The translations under genes were made by a program, and so were the position numbers. The notes under the pieces are model-generated. The model had not been told where the DNA came from. It saw only the letters and a program-made list of their open reading frames with translations, and searched no databases. From assembly GCF_023277745.1 (NCBI RefSeq), contig NZ_CP086322.1, forward strand, positions 8,060,001 to 8,124,000: a stretch of DNA of 64,000 nucleotides. The letters are read 5' to 3'. This document shows, in pieces, positions 25,419 to 34,313 of this stretch (position 1 is the stretch's first letter; every line of letters starts with the position of its first letter). Origin of the DNA: Streptomyces halobius. Lineage in GTDB: Bacteria; Actinomycetota; Actinomycetes; Streptomycetales; Streptomycetaceae.

Positions 25419-26031
25419 GTGCAGTCCGTCGCACTCTTCGACATGCCCGCGTCCGCGATGGTCACCCCCGCACTGCCGCCGGGCCCCGTCGACCCCGGCC
25501 GCACCTATCTCCAGTACGGAGAGGCCGACCGCTGGAGTTACCTGGGCACCCATCAGCCGTCATGGCTGGAGCGCCCCGAGTTCGGCGGCAGCACGACCGT
25601 GCCGCTGTGCGTGTCGCACCGCCGCCTTGCCGGTCGCCGACGCCTCCCGCTCCTGCCCGACAACGCCCGCAACCGGACCAGCCTCGCCGCCGCGTGGCTG
25701 CGGATGCTCGAACTCGGCCACGCCCCGCGCACCACACCGGTCGACGAGCCCGAGGGCTGCACGCACCCGATGCACGGGCGTCCACCACGGCTACCCCGGC
25801 AGCGAGCACCGGTGGGCCCTGGTCTGTCTGCTGTGCGAGGTCGACATCGACCCGTACTACAGCCACATGCGGGACCGGAAGGGCGATAACCCCGCGCCGC
25901 CGCGCCGCCACAAGGGCTGCAAGTACGCCGGGCCCGGCAAGGCCGCGGGGCGCGCCGCCCGCTACGTGGCCCTCGGCATCGCCATCCCCGCATGGGACAA
26001 GGACGCCCGCGCCGCGCTCGCGGCGGCCTGA
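25419..26031 (+). pseudogene. Fused remnant: DUF7221/queuine-transferase-like N-terminus plus Cys protein
   Basis: The GTG at 25419 has an AAGGGA ribosome site. The first 70 codons read RTYLQYGEADRWSYLG then CVSHRRLAGRRRLP, which I recall from phage-type queuine tRNA-ribosyltransferase-like (DUF7221) proteins of actinobacteria; this is memory, not a search. The sequence then jumps to an unrelated segment, and near 25785 the frame changes by one base (GCTHPMHG to VHHGYPGSEHRWALVCLLC). It runs on to the stop at 26031. A deletion plus an extra base are the simplest explanation. Confidence 0.55.
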
Positions 26032-26094
26032 CGCCCCGCCGGGGCGCGACGCAGACCGCCGCGCCCCGGCACCCTCCTTCCTGCCGAGGATCCC

Positions 26095-26715
26095 GTGAGC
26101 GCTCAACTGGCCCTGCTCGCCGACTCCGCCCCCGCCCCGAAGGCGAAGCGCGTCCGCCGCATCCACCCGTCCGTCCCTGACGTGCCGGCCACGACCGTCC
26201 CGGCCGCGCTGCTCCGCGCCGCCGACTGGATTCTCCTGAACTCCAGCGGTGGAAAGGACAGTCAGGCGATGGCCTCCCACGTCCGCGACCTGGCTGCCAA
26301 GCTCGGCCTGCTGCACCGCGTCGTGATCGTGCATGCGGACCTCGGGGACATCGAGGGGGAGGACACCCGCAAGCTCGCCGAGGAGCAGGCCCGGCGCCTC
26401 GGCGAGCGCTTCGAGGTGGTCAAGGCCGAGGGCGGCGACCTCCTGGCGCACGCCGTCGCGAGGTTCTTCAAGCTGAAGGCGAAGGCGGAGAAGGAGGCCC
26501 GCGAGGAGGGCCGCGACCCGGCGACGGCGAAGGCCGCCCCGGCCTGGCCTTCATCCGCAGCTAGGTGGTGCACGAGTGATTTGAAGCGGGGCCCGATCCG
26601 GAAGCTGATGACGCGGCCCGTCGCCGAATCGGCGGGCCTGGGACGCCCGGTGCGCATCCTGAACTGCATGGGCCAGCGGGCTGCCGAGAGCGCGCCGCGC
26701 GCGAAGCGCCTCTGG
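26095..26715 (+). pseudogene. PAPS-reductase/ATP-pyrophosphatase family gene, 5' half
   Basis: This is the N-terminal 207 codons of a phosphoadenosine-phosphosulfate-reductase-family protein. The PP-loop SSGGKDSQAM sits at residues 50-59, with VVIVHADLGD and RILNCMGQRAAESAPRAK further on. The GTG start has GAGGA upstream. Similarity stops at codon TGG 26713-26715, where a 4.45-kb element enters. The 3' half resumes at 31164. Family members outside sulfate assimilation are common in phages and islands; some act in nucleic-acid modification. Confidence 0.85.
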
Positions 26716-26731
26716 GCAATGTTGCACAGGC
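26715..26731 (+). repeat. Left terminal inverted repeat
   Basis: GGCAATGTTGCACAGGC at the left end matches the right end inverted (GCAAT-R-TTG then AGGC). Its inner part, GCAATGTTGC, is itself nearly palindromic, as expected for a tyrosine-recombinase core site. Confidence 0.65.
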
Positions 26732-26933
26732 TGCATCAGCGGCTCCGCTGTGAAGTGCCTGGACAGTACCGCTTTCGATGGCAGCTCGCGTCGAATGGTC
26801 CCTCGAAGGGGTGGTTGGTTGTCGGATCCGACCTGCGGGATCTCTGCCGCTGGTGTACTCCCCGCATCGGTGGTGCAGCGAGTGCATCACGTGGCAGGTG
26901 TGGCTGATCACTGCCGGTCGCGGAGGGTGACGG

Positions 26934-28163
26934 ATGGGTCGGGGGAGTTCTGGCAGTGTGACGGCCATTCCCGGAGTCGCGCGGTTGCACGTCGTCGAGG
27001 GCATCTCGATGCTGAGGCCGCACGCTGCGGTCTTCGACAAGACACTGAAGGGCTTCGAGGATCATCAGCGAGCTCGCCATCTCTCGAGCGGAACGATCAA
27101 GGGGCGTACGCGCATTGCCCGCCAGGTCCAGGCGTTTTCCGACGGCTATCCGTGGGAGCCGGCCTGGAATCACGCCATGTTCGACCGGTGGTCGGCGATG
27201 CTGGCGGACCAGGTGGCCACGTCGACACTGCGGGGTTACCAGAGCGATCTGTCGCTCTACCTCACCTATTTGAGCGATCCGGCCTACGAGTGGCCGCAGG
27301 TCTGCATGGAGACGTTCGGCATGTTCGCCGGCTTCGCCCTGCGGGACCTCAACGCGGTCCGGCACGCCCAGGAGTACATCGGGCAGCCGAGTGGGAACCG
27401 GCCGCTGTCTCGGCCGGAGATCAAGAAGCTCTTTGGGCAGATGGACCCGGAGATCAAGCGGCTCAGGGCGGCCGGGCACAAGGGCGCCCTCGCGGCGGCC
27501 CGGGACTTGGCGATGCTGACCACGATGTATGCCTGGGGCCTGCGGCGACGAGAAACCGCTCGGCTGGAGACGCACGACTGGCGGCGCCAGGCCAAGCTGC
27601 CCGAGTTCGGCGACTACGCGGGACTGGCGGTCCGTTGGGGCAAAGCAGCCGGCCCAGGGATGCCGCCGAAACGACGCATGGTGATCTCGGTCTGGCCATG
27701 GGCAGTGCAGACCGTCCGTCTCTACATGGAGCACATCCGCCCGCTGTTCTATGCCGATCGCCCGGACGACGGTGTGATGTTCCCCACCGAGCGCGACGAG
27801 ATGATCTCTGAGCGGGCGGTCAACCAGCGCTTCCAGCACTGGCGCGAGCTCGCCGAACTCCCGGACTGTCTCGGCCCGCACTGCCTGCGGCACACCTACG
27901 TCACCAGGCTGATCGAGGCGGGTTACGACGGTCAGTTCGTGACCGAACAAGTCGGACATTCTCATGCGGCGACCACCGCGATCTATACGGCTCTCAGCAG
28001 CGACTTCAAGAACCTCAAGGTCCGGGAGTTCCTCGACGCGGCGGAGGAGGCCCAGTTGGCGGCCGCGTTCGCGCGGGCGGACGCCGAGGCCGACATGGAC
28101 GACGACTTCAGTGACCAGACGGCCGACGAGCTCGTCGGAACCGGTCAGACGAGGAGGACGTGA
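26934..28163 (+). CDS. Tyrosine recombinase/integrase
   Basis: This 409-residue enzyme has a SAM-like core-binding domain (about 35-150) and a catalytic domain (155-385). The catalytic set is visible: Arg within 204-206 (WGLRRRETARLE), a Lys near 246 (PKRRMV), H316-x2-R319 (GPHCLRHTYVT), H342 (QVGHSHAATTA) and the nucleophile Y351 (AIYTAL). The ATG follows GGAGG at good spacing. The C-terminal tail is acidic. The stop overlaps the next gene (GTGATG). This is the catalytic recombinase of the element and looks intact. Confidence 0.93.
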   Translation: MGRGSSGSVTAIPGVARLHVVEGISMLRPHAAVFDKTLKGFEDHQRARHLSSGTIKGRTRIARQVQAFSDGYPWEPAWNHAMFDRWSAMLADQVATSTLRGYQSDLSLYLTYLSDPAYEWPQVCMETFGMFAGFALRDLNAVRHAQEYIGQPSGNRPLSRPEIKKLFGQMDPEIKRLRAAGHKGALAAARDLAMLTTMYAWGLRRRETARLETHDWRRQAKLPEFGDYAGLAVRWGKAAGPGMPPKRRMVISVWPWAVQTVRLYMEHIRPLFYADRPDDGVMFPTERDEMISERAVNQRFQHWRELAELPDCLGPHCLRHTYVTRLIEAGYDGQFVTEQVGHSHAATTAIYTALSSDFKNLKVREFLDAAEEAQLAAAFARADAEADMDDDFSDQTADELVGTGQTRRT

Positions 28164-28539
28164 TGGCCGCGGTTCCCGCTGGCGACAACCCGCAGGAGAG
28201 GCAGGGACTGGAAGCCCTTCAGCCCCGTTACGAGTGGCGGCTCCAGGAGTTGATGGCTGTTCGCAAGGATTGGTACAGCACCACCAAACTGGGGCCTGAG
28301 CTGCGGAAGTACGGCTTCGAGATGGACCGCAGCAGCATCTACCGGCTGGTGAAGACCAAGCAGCCGCCGAAGATGCCGTTGGAGTTGATCCTCGCCCTCT
28401 GCAAAATCCTCAAGTGCAAGTTCGAGGACCTGGTCGTCGAAGTGGAGCCCGCAACCGAGGCTCAGGAACCGAAGCCCAAGGGCCCGTGGTTCCCGACATG
28501 TCGCTGCTGGCCACGGACTTTTTCGACGCCGAAGGCTGA
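28160..28539 (+). CDS. Small HTH-like partner protein (ends in shifted frame)
   Basis: The frame starts at the GTG overlapping the integrase stop, with GAGGAGG upstream. It encodes a Cro/XRE-like helix bundle (ELRKYGFEMDRSSIYRLVK, then PLELILALCKILKCKFEDL). In its own frame it would run to 28744 with poor codon use. A -1 shift at the heptamer GGGCCCG (28480-28486) instead gives a short coding-like tail, VVPDMSLLATDFFDAEG, and a stop at 28539, 2 bases before the next gene. The shift may be programmed or a mutation. It probably binds the element's ends or promoter. Confidence 0.6.
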
Positions 28540-28541
28540 CG

Positions 28542-31078
28542 GTGAGCCGGAAAGAACGCGGCATCTGTCAGGGCTGCGGCAGGGACCGAATGATCGTCCT
28601 GAAATCGAAGCATCTCTGCTACACCTGCTACCAGAAGAGCCGGCCGTCGGAAGTCTGCTGCCGCTGCGGACGCTCGGGCATCATTGTCTTCCACGACGCT
28701 CGCGGGCCGTGGTGCCAGCCTCGCCGGGAGAAAGACCGGGCTGAGCCGTGCTTGGTTTGCGGGCGGGTCGGCAAAGTCGCAGAGCGACGCGAGGGCCAGC
28801 CGGTCTGCCGTCGTTGCTGGCAGCGCGAACACAGAGTCCCGCGGCCATGTCATGTCTGCGGCCGCACCATGAAGGCCACGAAGAATACCCCGACGGGCCG
28901 GATGTGTTACACCTGCCACCGCAAGACGCTTGCCCAAGGAGGCCTGCTGCGTCTGCGGCCGTGTGGTCGTCGCCTCCGCCCACACCGACGAGGGCGCTTG
29001 GTGCGACACCTGTCGCAAGAAGGCGATCGCGGAACCGTGTTCCCTCTGCGGCGTCACTCGGCGGATCACCGCTCGCGATGACGGGCGACCGGTCTGCAGT
29101 GCTTGCTATCAGCGTCTGAACCGCGACAACCGGCTTCGGCGCGAGTGCATCGACTGCGGCGAGGTGAAAGCCGCCGACCGGATCACGGAAGACGGGGCCC
29201 TCTGCGAGAAGTGCAACAACCGGCGGGCGCCCGTCGTCCTCTGCCCGCGCTGCGGCAAGCGGCGCAAGGTTGGCGTTCCTAAGTTCCGGCATCTGCCGGG
29301 CCTGCATCCAGCAGATGCGGCCTCGCGAGGAATGCCGAGTCTGCAGCCGGCTCATGGCGGTCTCCTTCCGCGACGACGAGGGCCAGCCTTGGTGCGACGG
29401 CTGCCGCCGCCAGGACCGAGCGGAACCATGCAGCGGCTGCGGAATCATGAAGATCGTCAGTGCCCGCGATGCCCGCGGACCGTGGTGCATGACCTGCTGG
29501 CAGCACGCCCGCCCTGGGCCCACCTGCCGCGACTGCGGCCAGAGCCCCTCGATGCCGGCGACACGCTGGGACGACACCCCGCGATGCGTGTCGTGCTACG
29601 GAGCCTCGAGCGTCCCTTGCACCCGCTGCGGCACCCTCGCCAAGGCCGAGCGACGCTGGCCGGAAGGACCGGTCTGCCTTCCCTGCGTCGACGCGGTTCG
29701 CTTCACCCACGCCGAATGCCACCGATGCGGCCAGCTGGCCGGCGTCTTCCGCCAGGAGAAGGATGGACCGATCTGCCCCGAGTGCGCCGGAGTCACCTTC
29801 ACCTACCGCTGCCCAACCTGCAGTGCCATGGGCCGACTTCTCCACGGTCAGTGCCCGCGCTGCCGGGCAATGCAGGAACTCGACGAGACGTTCGCCGCCC
29901 CAGATGGCCGCCGCTCGGCCCAGCTTGCTCCGCTGGCCGAAGTTCTCGAGCAGTACGACAACCCCTACTCGCTGGTTTGGTACTTACGCCGCCCAGGAGG
30001 CCAGCTCATCCGGGCGATGGCCAGCGGCCACCTGGAGTGTTCGCACGAGACCCTGGACACGCTCCGCCAGACACCGTCCGTCCATCAGTTGCGCGGGCTG
30101 TTGGTGCTGGCCGAAGTCCTGAAGCCACGCGAGGAACAACTCGCTCAGTTCAAACGGGACGTCAAGGTCTGTCTCGACGAGATCAAGGACCCTCGGGAAC
30201 GGTCCGTCCTCGCCCGGTATGCCCGATGGCACCTCATGCCCCTCGCCCACCACCGGCTTGAGCGATCCGGCTTCAGCCGCTTCCAGCGCGAACAGCTCCG
30301 CCGAAAACTCACCGCGGCACGTCAGCTACTTGAGTACATCCACCGCCGCGGCCGCACCCTCGACACCGTCACCCAAGCGATCGTCGATCGCTGGCTGACT
30401 GCCAACAGGCAACTGCAGAACTACGCCCGACCGTTCCTCATCTGGGCTGCCAACTGCCACTTAGCGCCCGAGAACGTCGCCATCGCCACCGCGACCAAGA
30501 CCGTCGACCGATCCATCATGACCGACGCCGACCGCATCATCACCGCACTCAACCTGGAGACCGACGAGTCCTTGCAGATCCTCGACCGCGTCGCAGGATG
30601 CCTCGTGCTGCAATACGGACAGATGGCCGACCGGCTGGTCAACCTCACCATCGACCAGGTCCTTTCCCACCCCGAAGAACCCGGCGTCCTCGGCCTTCAG
30701 CTCGGCCGAGATCCGCTCTGGCTACGGCCCCGCTTATCAGCCCTACTCCACCAGCTGATCAACGAACGTCGCCCTCTCGCAGCACCACTCCGAACTCGCG
30801 AGACGCCATACCTTTTCCCCGGCCTTCGTCCCGACCGACCGATGACCTCCCACACGTTGCAACAACGGCTGACCCGCCTCGGCATTCCAACCGTCAGCAA
30901 GGCCCGCAACGGCGCCTGGCTCGCCATGGTCGGGGCCGTCCACTGGAAGATGCTCGCCGACCTTCTCGGCATCGCCGACGGCACAGCACACCACTGGCAC
31001 AAGCTCAACGGCGGAGACCGCGCCAGCTACGTCGCCAGCCGGCTCAAAGCCGCCCAGACACCTACCGAACCCGAATAG
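28542..31078 (+). pseudogene. Zinc-ribbon array / recombinase-like protein, two +1 frameshifts
   Basis: Three consecutive frames (28542-28931, 28930-29271, 29270-31078) form one protein of about 845 residues if two extra bases are skipped. The first 455 residues are 14 tandem zinc ribbons of CxxC...CxxC pattern, with about 30-37 residues per unit (CQGC/CYTC, CLVC/CRRC, CSLC/CSAC, CRDC/CVSC, CTRC/CLPC and so on). Ribbon 2 has lost its last cysteine. The last 390 residues look like a tyrosine-recombinase fold (core-binding helices, then LQYGQMADRLVNLT and PYLFPGLRPDRPMTSHT) without the standard His/Arg/Tyr residues. It is either a decayed gene or one decoded by frameshifting. Confidence 0.7.
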
Positions 31079-31145
31079 CCAACAAGACCTCCTTGACGGG
31101 CTAAGACCGCGTCACACACGGTGAGCACGCTCCAGGGCATTCGGT

Positions 31146-31163
31146 GCCTCCCAATATTGCTGG
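31146..31163 (+). repeat. Right terminal inverted repeat and CTGG flank
   Basis: GCCTCCCAATATTGCTGG mirrors the left end and includes the second copy of the CTGG flank (31160-31163). CAATATTG within it is a perfect palindrome. Confidence 0.65.
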
Positions 31164-31616
31164 CCACCAGCAGCCGCTGTCGAGATCGACCGCCCGACCA
31201 GCAATGGCAAGAGGCACGTCACGACGTGGAGGCCGATCCACGGGTGGACGGACGCGGAGGTCTGGAAGGAGGTCGCGCGTAGCGGCCTGCCGTACCAGGA
31301 GGCGTACGACTGGGGCATGAGCCGCCTCAGCTGCAGTTTCTGCGTTTTGGGGTGTGAGGCGGACGTCGTCCTCGCCGCGCGGCTGCGCCCGAAGAAGGCC
31401 GCCCAATACGTCACCGTCGAGAAGAAGGTCGGCGCCGACTTCAAGAACGGCTTGTCGATGAGGGAGATCGTCGAGCGCGCCAAGGCGCCGGACGCCGAAC
31501 ACGGCGAACTGCCGCGGCCCCCACGCGGCACCGCGCTTTCCCGCTACGTCGGCAAAAAGGCCACCCGCAAGTACCTCGCTTGCGTCGACCAAGGACGCCT
31601 CGACCTCGCGGCCTGA
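31164..31616 (+). pseudogene. PAPS-reductase/ATP-pyrophosphatase family gene, 3' half
   Basis: This is the missing C-terminus of the gene begun at 26095: VEIDRPTSNGKRHVTTWRPI, HGWTDAEVWKEV, then RLSCSFCVLGCEADVVLAAR with the paired cysteines usual in this family, FKNGLSM and ELPRPPRGTALSRYVGKKAT. The frame matches the 5' half after removal of 26716-31163, giving a rebuilt protein of 357 residues. No start codon or ribosome site lies at this half, so it is not expected to be translated alone. Confidence 0.85.
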
Positions 31617-31683
31617 CCACCCCGTTCCGCCCAGGGCCGGAGAGCAACCGGCCCCGCAGACCCGAACCTGAAAGGCCCGCTCC

Positions 31684-32064
31684 GTGCGCGCCGCCACCAT
31701 GCCCGCGCCCGTCCTCGTCTGCGAGACCGACGACAACGAGACGTGGCTGCTGCTGCGCCTCGGCGACAGGTTCGTCGGCTACCTGGACGTTATCGACTGC
31801 GGCGACGAGCTGTGGGTTATGGAGGTGGGTGTCCACCCCGACCACCGTGGCCACGGGCACGGCACACGGCTGCTGAAGGCCCTGCTCGATGGGAACCCCG
31901 GCTCGCAGATCGCCCTCTCGTGCGGCTCGTTCGCACCGGGCCATGTGTGGCGCCGCGCCCCGGAGGGCCTGACTGACCCGGTGCTTGCCGCCTGGTACGC
32001 GCGGCACGGCTTCCGCCTGGAACCCGACGACGAGGACGGCCGCCGCATGGTGCGCCTGCCCTGA
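31684..32064 (+). CDS. GNAT-family acetyltransferase
   Basis: This 126-residue protein has the acetyl-CoA binding motif VHPDHRGHGHGTRLL and the late GNAT strand AAWYARHGFRL. The GTG start is preceded by GAAAGG; an ATG five codons in is an alternative. Given the family, it transfers an acetyl group to an amine of unknown nature. It follows the split PAPS-reductase-like gene and was probably part of the same accessory module. Confidence 0.8.
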   Translation: MRAATMPAPVLVCETDDNETWLLLRLGDRFVGYLDVIDCGDELWVMEVGVHPDHRGHGHGTRLLKALLDGNPGSQIALSCGSFAPGHVWRRAPEGLTDPVLAAWYARHGFRLEPDDEDGRRMVRLP

Positions 32065-32129
32065 CACCCGGGTAGCGCTTCCCCTGCGCCGTACGGATGA
32101 GCTGATGCTGCCAGCCCCGAGAGCGCCGC

Positions 32130-32165
32130 AACGACGAGACTCCGGTTAGCCGGGGCCTCGTCGTT
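32130..32165. terminator. Hairpin after acetyltransferase
   Basis: AACGACGAG (32130-32138) pairs with CTCGTCGTT (32157-32165). An inner CCGG...CCGG pair lies inside, and the right arm ends in TTT, a convincing intrinsic terminator. Confidence 0.7.
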
Positions 32166-32271
32166 TACGGCCCCTGCCAGCTGCGTGGCGAAGGCCCCGG
32201 ATCAGGCCCGGACCTGCAGGATGCAGGGAGCGGAATCAGCCATTGCCAGTGGCATGCCGTACTTTTCGGCC

Positions 32272-32457
32272 ATGCAGATACGATCCGTGCTGTCCGCCGC
32301 CCTCGCCGCGGTGGTGGCAGCCACGACCCTGACGGCCATGGGCAGCCCCGCCCAGGCCGCCAGCCAAGCGCAGACCTGCTCTCGACAGGTCGCCGTACGC
32401 GAGAGCACCAGCGAGATCACGCGCTTGTACGACGTGACGGTGCGCCTGCCTCACTGA
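32272..32457 (+). CDS. Small secreted peptide
   Basis: This 61-residue product is mostly a Sec signal peptide (MQIRSVLSAALAAVVAATTL to AQA|A near residue 30). The mature peptide is only about 30 residues with a single cysteine (TCSRQVAVRESTSEITRLYD). It may be the remnant of a longer SH3-like secreted protein, but the stop is followed at once by a good terminator, so a genuine short peptide is possible. No ribosome site is evident. Confidence 0.5.
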   Translation: MQIRSVLSAALAAVVAATTLTAMGSPAQAASQAQTCSRQVAVRESTSEITRLYDVTVRLPH

Positions 32458-32478
32458 GCGGCAGCACCTTGAACGGCG

Positions 32479-32506
32479 AGAGCCCCGGACGGTTGTCCGG
32501 GGCTCT
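32479..32506. terminator. 12-bp perfect hairpin
   Basis: AGAGCCCCGGAC (32479-32490) and GTCCGGGGCTCT (32495-32506) are separated by GGTT. It lies between the small secreted peptide and the convergent PAP2-like gene and can serve both. Confidence 0.85.
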
Positions 32507-32525
32507 GCGCTTGTTCGGCGCGGCG

Positions 32526-33101
32526 TCAGGCCAGCAGAAAGGCGGCGGCGGTCGCAGCTCCCAGCGAGGCACCGGCCACAGTCTGGGCGACGGAATGGTA
32601 GGTGAGTGCCACCCGGGACCAGCACACTGCCGCCGTGAGGGTGTAGGCGAGCAGCCACCATGGGGAGTGGACGACGGCCAGCAGCGCGGGGACGGCGGAG
32701 GCGACCGCGCTGTCCACGCTGATTTTCCAGACGGTGTTCACCGTCAGCAGCACAACGGTCATGGCCCACAGGGCGAGCATGGCGACGAGGATGCCGGTCG
32801 GTGCGTGGCCGAGCACCATGGCGAGCGATCCGAGGCCGATCGACGCCAGGATGACGAAGAAGATCGGGGCCCGCTTCGTGCGGTCCACCACGTGCCGGTC
32901 ACCCCAAGTGCCGCGTTTGCGCTCCCACTCGATGTAACCCGCCGGGATGAGCCCGGCGCACAGTGCACCGAGCAGGCCCCAGGGGATGCCGGTCCAGTCA
33001 CCGGCGGCCGCCAGGCCGATGCCGACCATGCCGACCACGAGAACGTTGCGGGGCTGGAGAACATCGGTGACGGTCCGGGCCGTAGTGGCGTCGCTCGTCA
33101 T
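32526..33101 (-). CDS. PAP2-like membrane protein
   Basis: This 191-residue polytopic protein has about five membrane helices. It ends with SRVALTYHSVAQTVAGASLGAA, which resembles the last PAP2 phosphatase motif (SR...H...D) with changes. The N-terminal part of the PAP2 signature is weak (ERKRGTWGDRHVVDRTKR), so catalytic activity is uncertain. Its ATG overlaps the stop of the upstream gene (ATGA), so it is translationally coupled as the last gene of a four-gene operon. Confidence 0.75.
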   Translation of the reverse strand: MTSDATTARTVTDVLQPRNVLVVGMVGIGLAAAGDWTGIPWGLLGALCAGLIPAGYIEWERKRGTWGDRHVVDRTKRAPIFFVILASIGLGSLAMVLGHAPTGILVAMLALWAMTVVLLTVNTVWKISVDSAVASAVPALLAVVHSPWWLLAYTLTAAVCWSRVALTYHSVAQTVAGASLGAATAAAFLLA

Positions 33102-34300
33102 GAGGCTGTCCCCGCGGCGGCGAGCAGGCTTTGCGCCTGGGCAGGGCTGCTCTTCTTGTACGCTCTGGCCACTCGGCGGAGCCATGCGACCGCTCCGTCC
33201 TGGTCCGTGGCCGCGGGCTGCTCGAACGCCGCGACCGGGCCCGCGGGCGCCCCTCCCGCCTTGGCTGCGAGCGCGGCCTTGATCCAGTACGCCTGAGCGA
33301 CGGCACCGTGGGCGGCCTTCTCCCTGGCGGCCGCCATCAGGTTGTCGGGGACGTGATGACGCAGTTTCTCGACGGCGTCGGCGACATCGTGGATCCACCG
33401 GTCGAGCCGGAGCTCGGCGTCCATGTCACGGCGGGTCAACTCGCGGTACCGGGAGCGCGGCGGCTCCATCGGGATGGTGGGGAAGGCGGTCATCAGCTCG
33501 CGCCACATCGGGTACAGGCGCGCGAGGGCCCACCAGGCGTGGGCGCGGCGGAGGCCCTTCTCCGAGGCTGGGACCGATACCCCGAGCGCGAACAGCACGA
33601 AGAGGAGAAGCTGCATCGCCTCGGTGGAGGACTCGATCTTGTGGGCGACGGCGTAGCTGGGTTGGTCGGCGAGCCAGACCCACATGGCCAGCATGCGACC
33701 GAAGGAGTAGAAGACGCCGAGGACCATGGCGAAGGCCATCATGCCCAAGCCGACACGCAGCAGCCTGCGTTCCTCACGGCGGAACGCGCCGGCCCACTGG
33801 TAGAGGCAGATGGCGGATGCGGAGCCCAGGTAGACGTAGAAAACGGTCATGTAGGCGGTGGCGCCCCACTGCCCGGCGTGATCGCTGACGAAGCGGTCGC
33901 TCGGTACCGACCGGTCGACGACCGTGAAGAACATGATCGTCATCAGGGCGAAGCTGGCGAGGGCCGTCTTGGTGGCTACGCGTTGGATGACGCGGGCTAC
34001 TCGTACGGCGCGGGCCATCTCGCCGTCAGCGGGGTACTGCCCGTACACGGCGACGATGTAATACATGATCGCCAAGATCGCTGCGCCAGCCGAGTAGTGC
34101 TTGAGCAGGATCGAGGCGTCGGTGATCGAGCTGTTGTTGAGCCCGATTCGTACGACCTCGGTCTTGGTCCACAGGGCGATGGAGAAGCCCAGGAAGCAGC
34201 CCCAGAGGGATCTTCGGCGGGCGTCGGAACCGCCGAGCGCGCGCCAGATGGCGACGGCGGTCATCAGGGCGGCTACGAGGTAGCCGGCTATGTCGAGCAC
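33098..34300 (-). CDS. 7-TM protein, MAB_1171c/DUF6545-type
   Basis: This 400-residue protein has seven hydrophobic helices over about residues 1-240 (first LDIAGYLVAALMTAVAIW, last LLLFVLFALGVSVP) and a cytoplasmic tail. The tail contains RYRELTRRDMDAELRLDRWI, which I associate with the DUF6545 domain of MAB_1171c-type putative transporters. The GTG start at 34300 is set by AAGGA upstream. It sits 13 bases after the protease-like gene and overlaps the PAP2-like gene. The role is unknown; the layout suggests a membrane sensor. Confidence 0.8.
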   Translation of the reverse strand: MLDIAGYLVAALMTAVAIWRALGGSDARRRSLWGCFLGFSIALWTKTEVVRIGLNNSSITDASILLKHYSAGAAILAIMYYIVAVYGQYPADGEMARAVRVARVIQRVATKTALASFALMTIMFFTVVDRSVPSDRFVSDHAGQWGATAYMTVFYVYLGSASAICLYQWAGAFRREERRLLRVGLGMMAFAMVLGVFYSFGRMLAMWVWLADQPSYAVAHKIESSTEAMQLLLFVLFALGVSVPASEKGLRRAHAWWALARLYPMWRELMTAFPTIPMEPPRSRYRELTRRDMDAELRLDRWIHDVADAVEKLRHHVPDNLMAAAREKAAHGAVAQAYWIKAALAAKAGGAPAGPVAAFEQPAATDQDGAVAWLRRVARAYKKSSPAQAQSLLAAAGTAS

Positions 34301-34313
34301 GGGGGTCCTTGAG

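Larger units (their letters stand above)
26716..31163 (+). mobile_element. 4.45-kb tyrosine-recombinase element inserted in a PAPS-reductase-like gene
   Basis: The element carries three co-directional overlapping genes: a tyrosine recombinase, a small helix-turn-helix-like protein and a zinc-ribbon/recombinase-like protein. CTGG flanks it on both sides (26712-26715 and 31160-31163). The ends are imperfect inverted repeats: GGCAATGTTGCACAGGC on the left against AGCAATATTGGGAGGC read inward on the right. Deleting 26716-31163 rejoins the host gene as CGC CTC TGG CCA CCA GCA with the frame intact. It resembles Tn554- or RIT-type three-gene recombinase elements in plan only. Confidence 0.85.

Noticed and set aside
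28160..28744. Full 194-residue reading of the small HTH gene
   Set aside because: After 28486 codon use in this frame collapses and overlaps the zinc-ribbon gene, whereas the -1 frame ends neatly before that gene.
26716..31163. Integrative conjugative element or prophage
   Set aside because: There are no conjugation, replication or phage structural genes and no tRNA target. Only three recombination-type genes are present.
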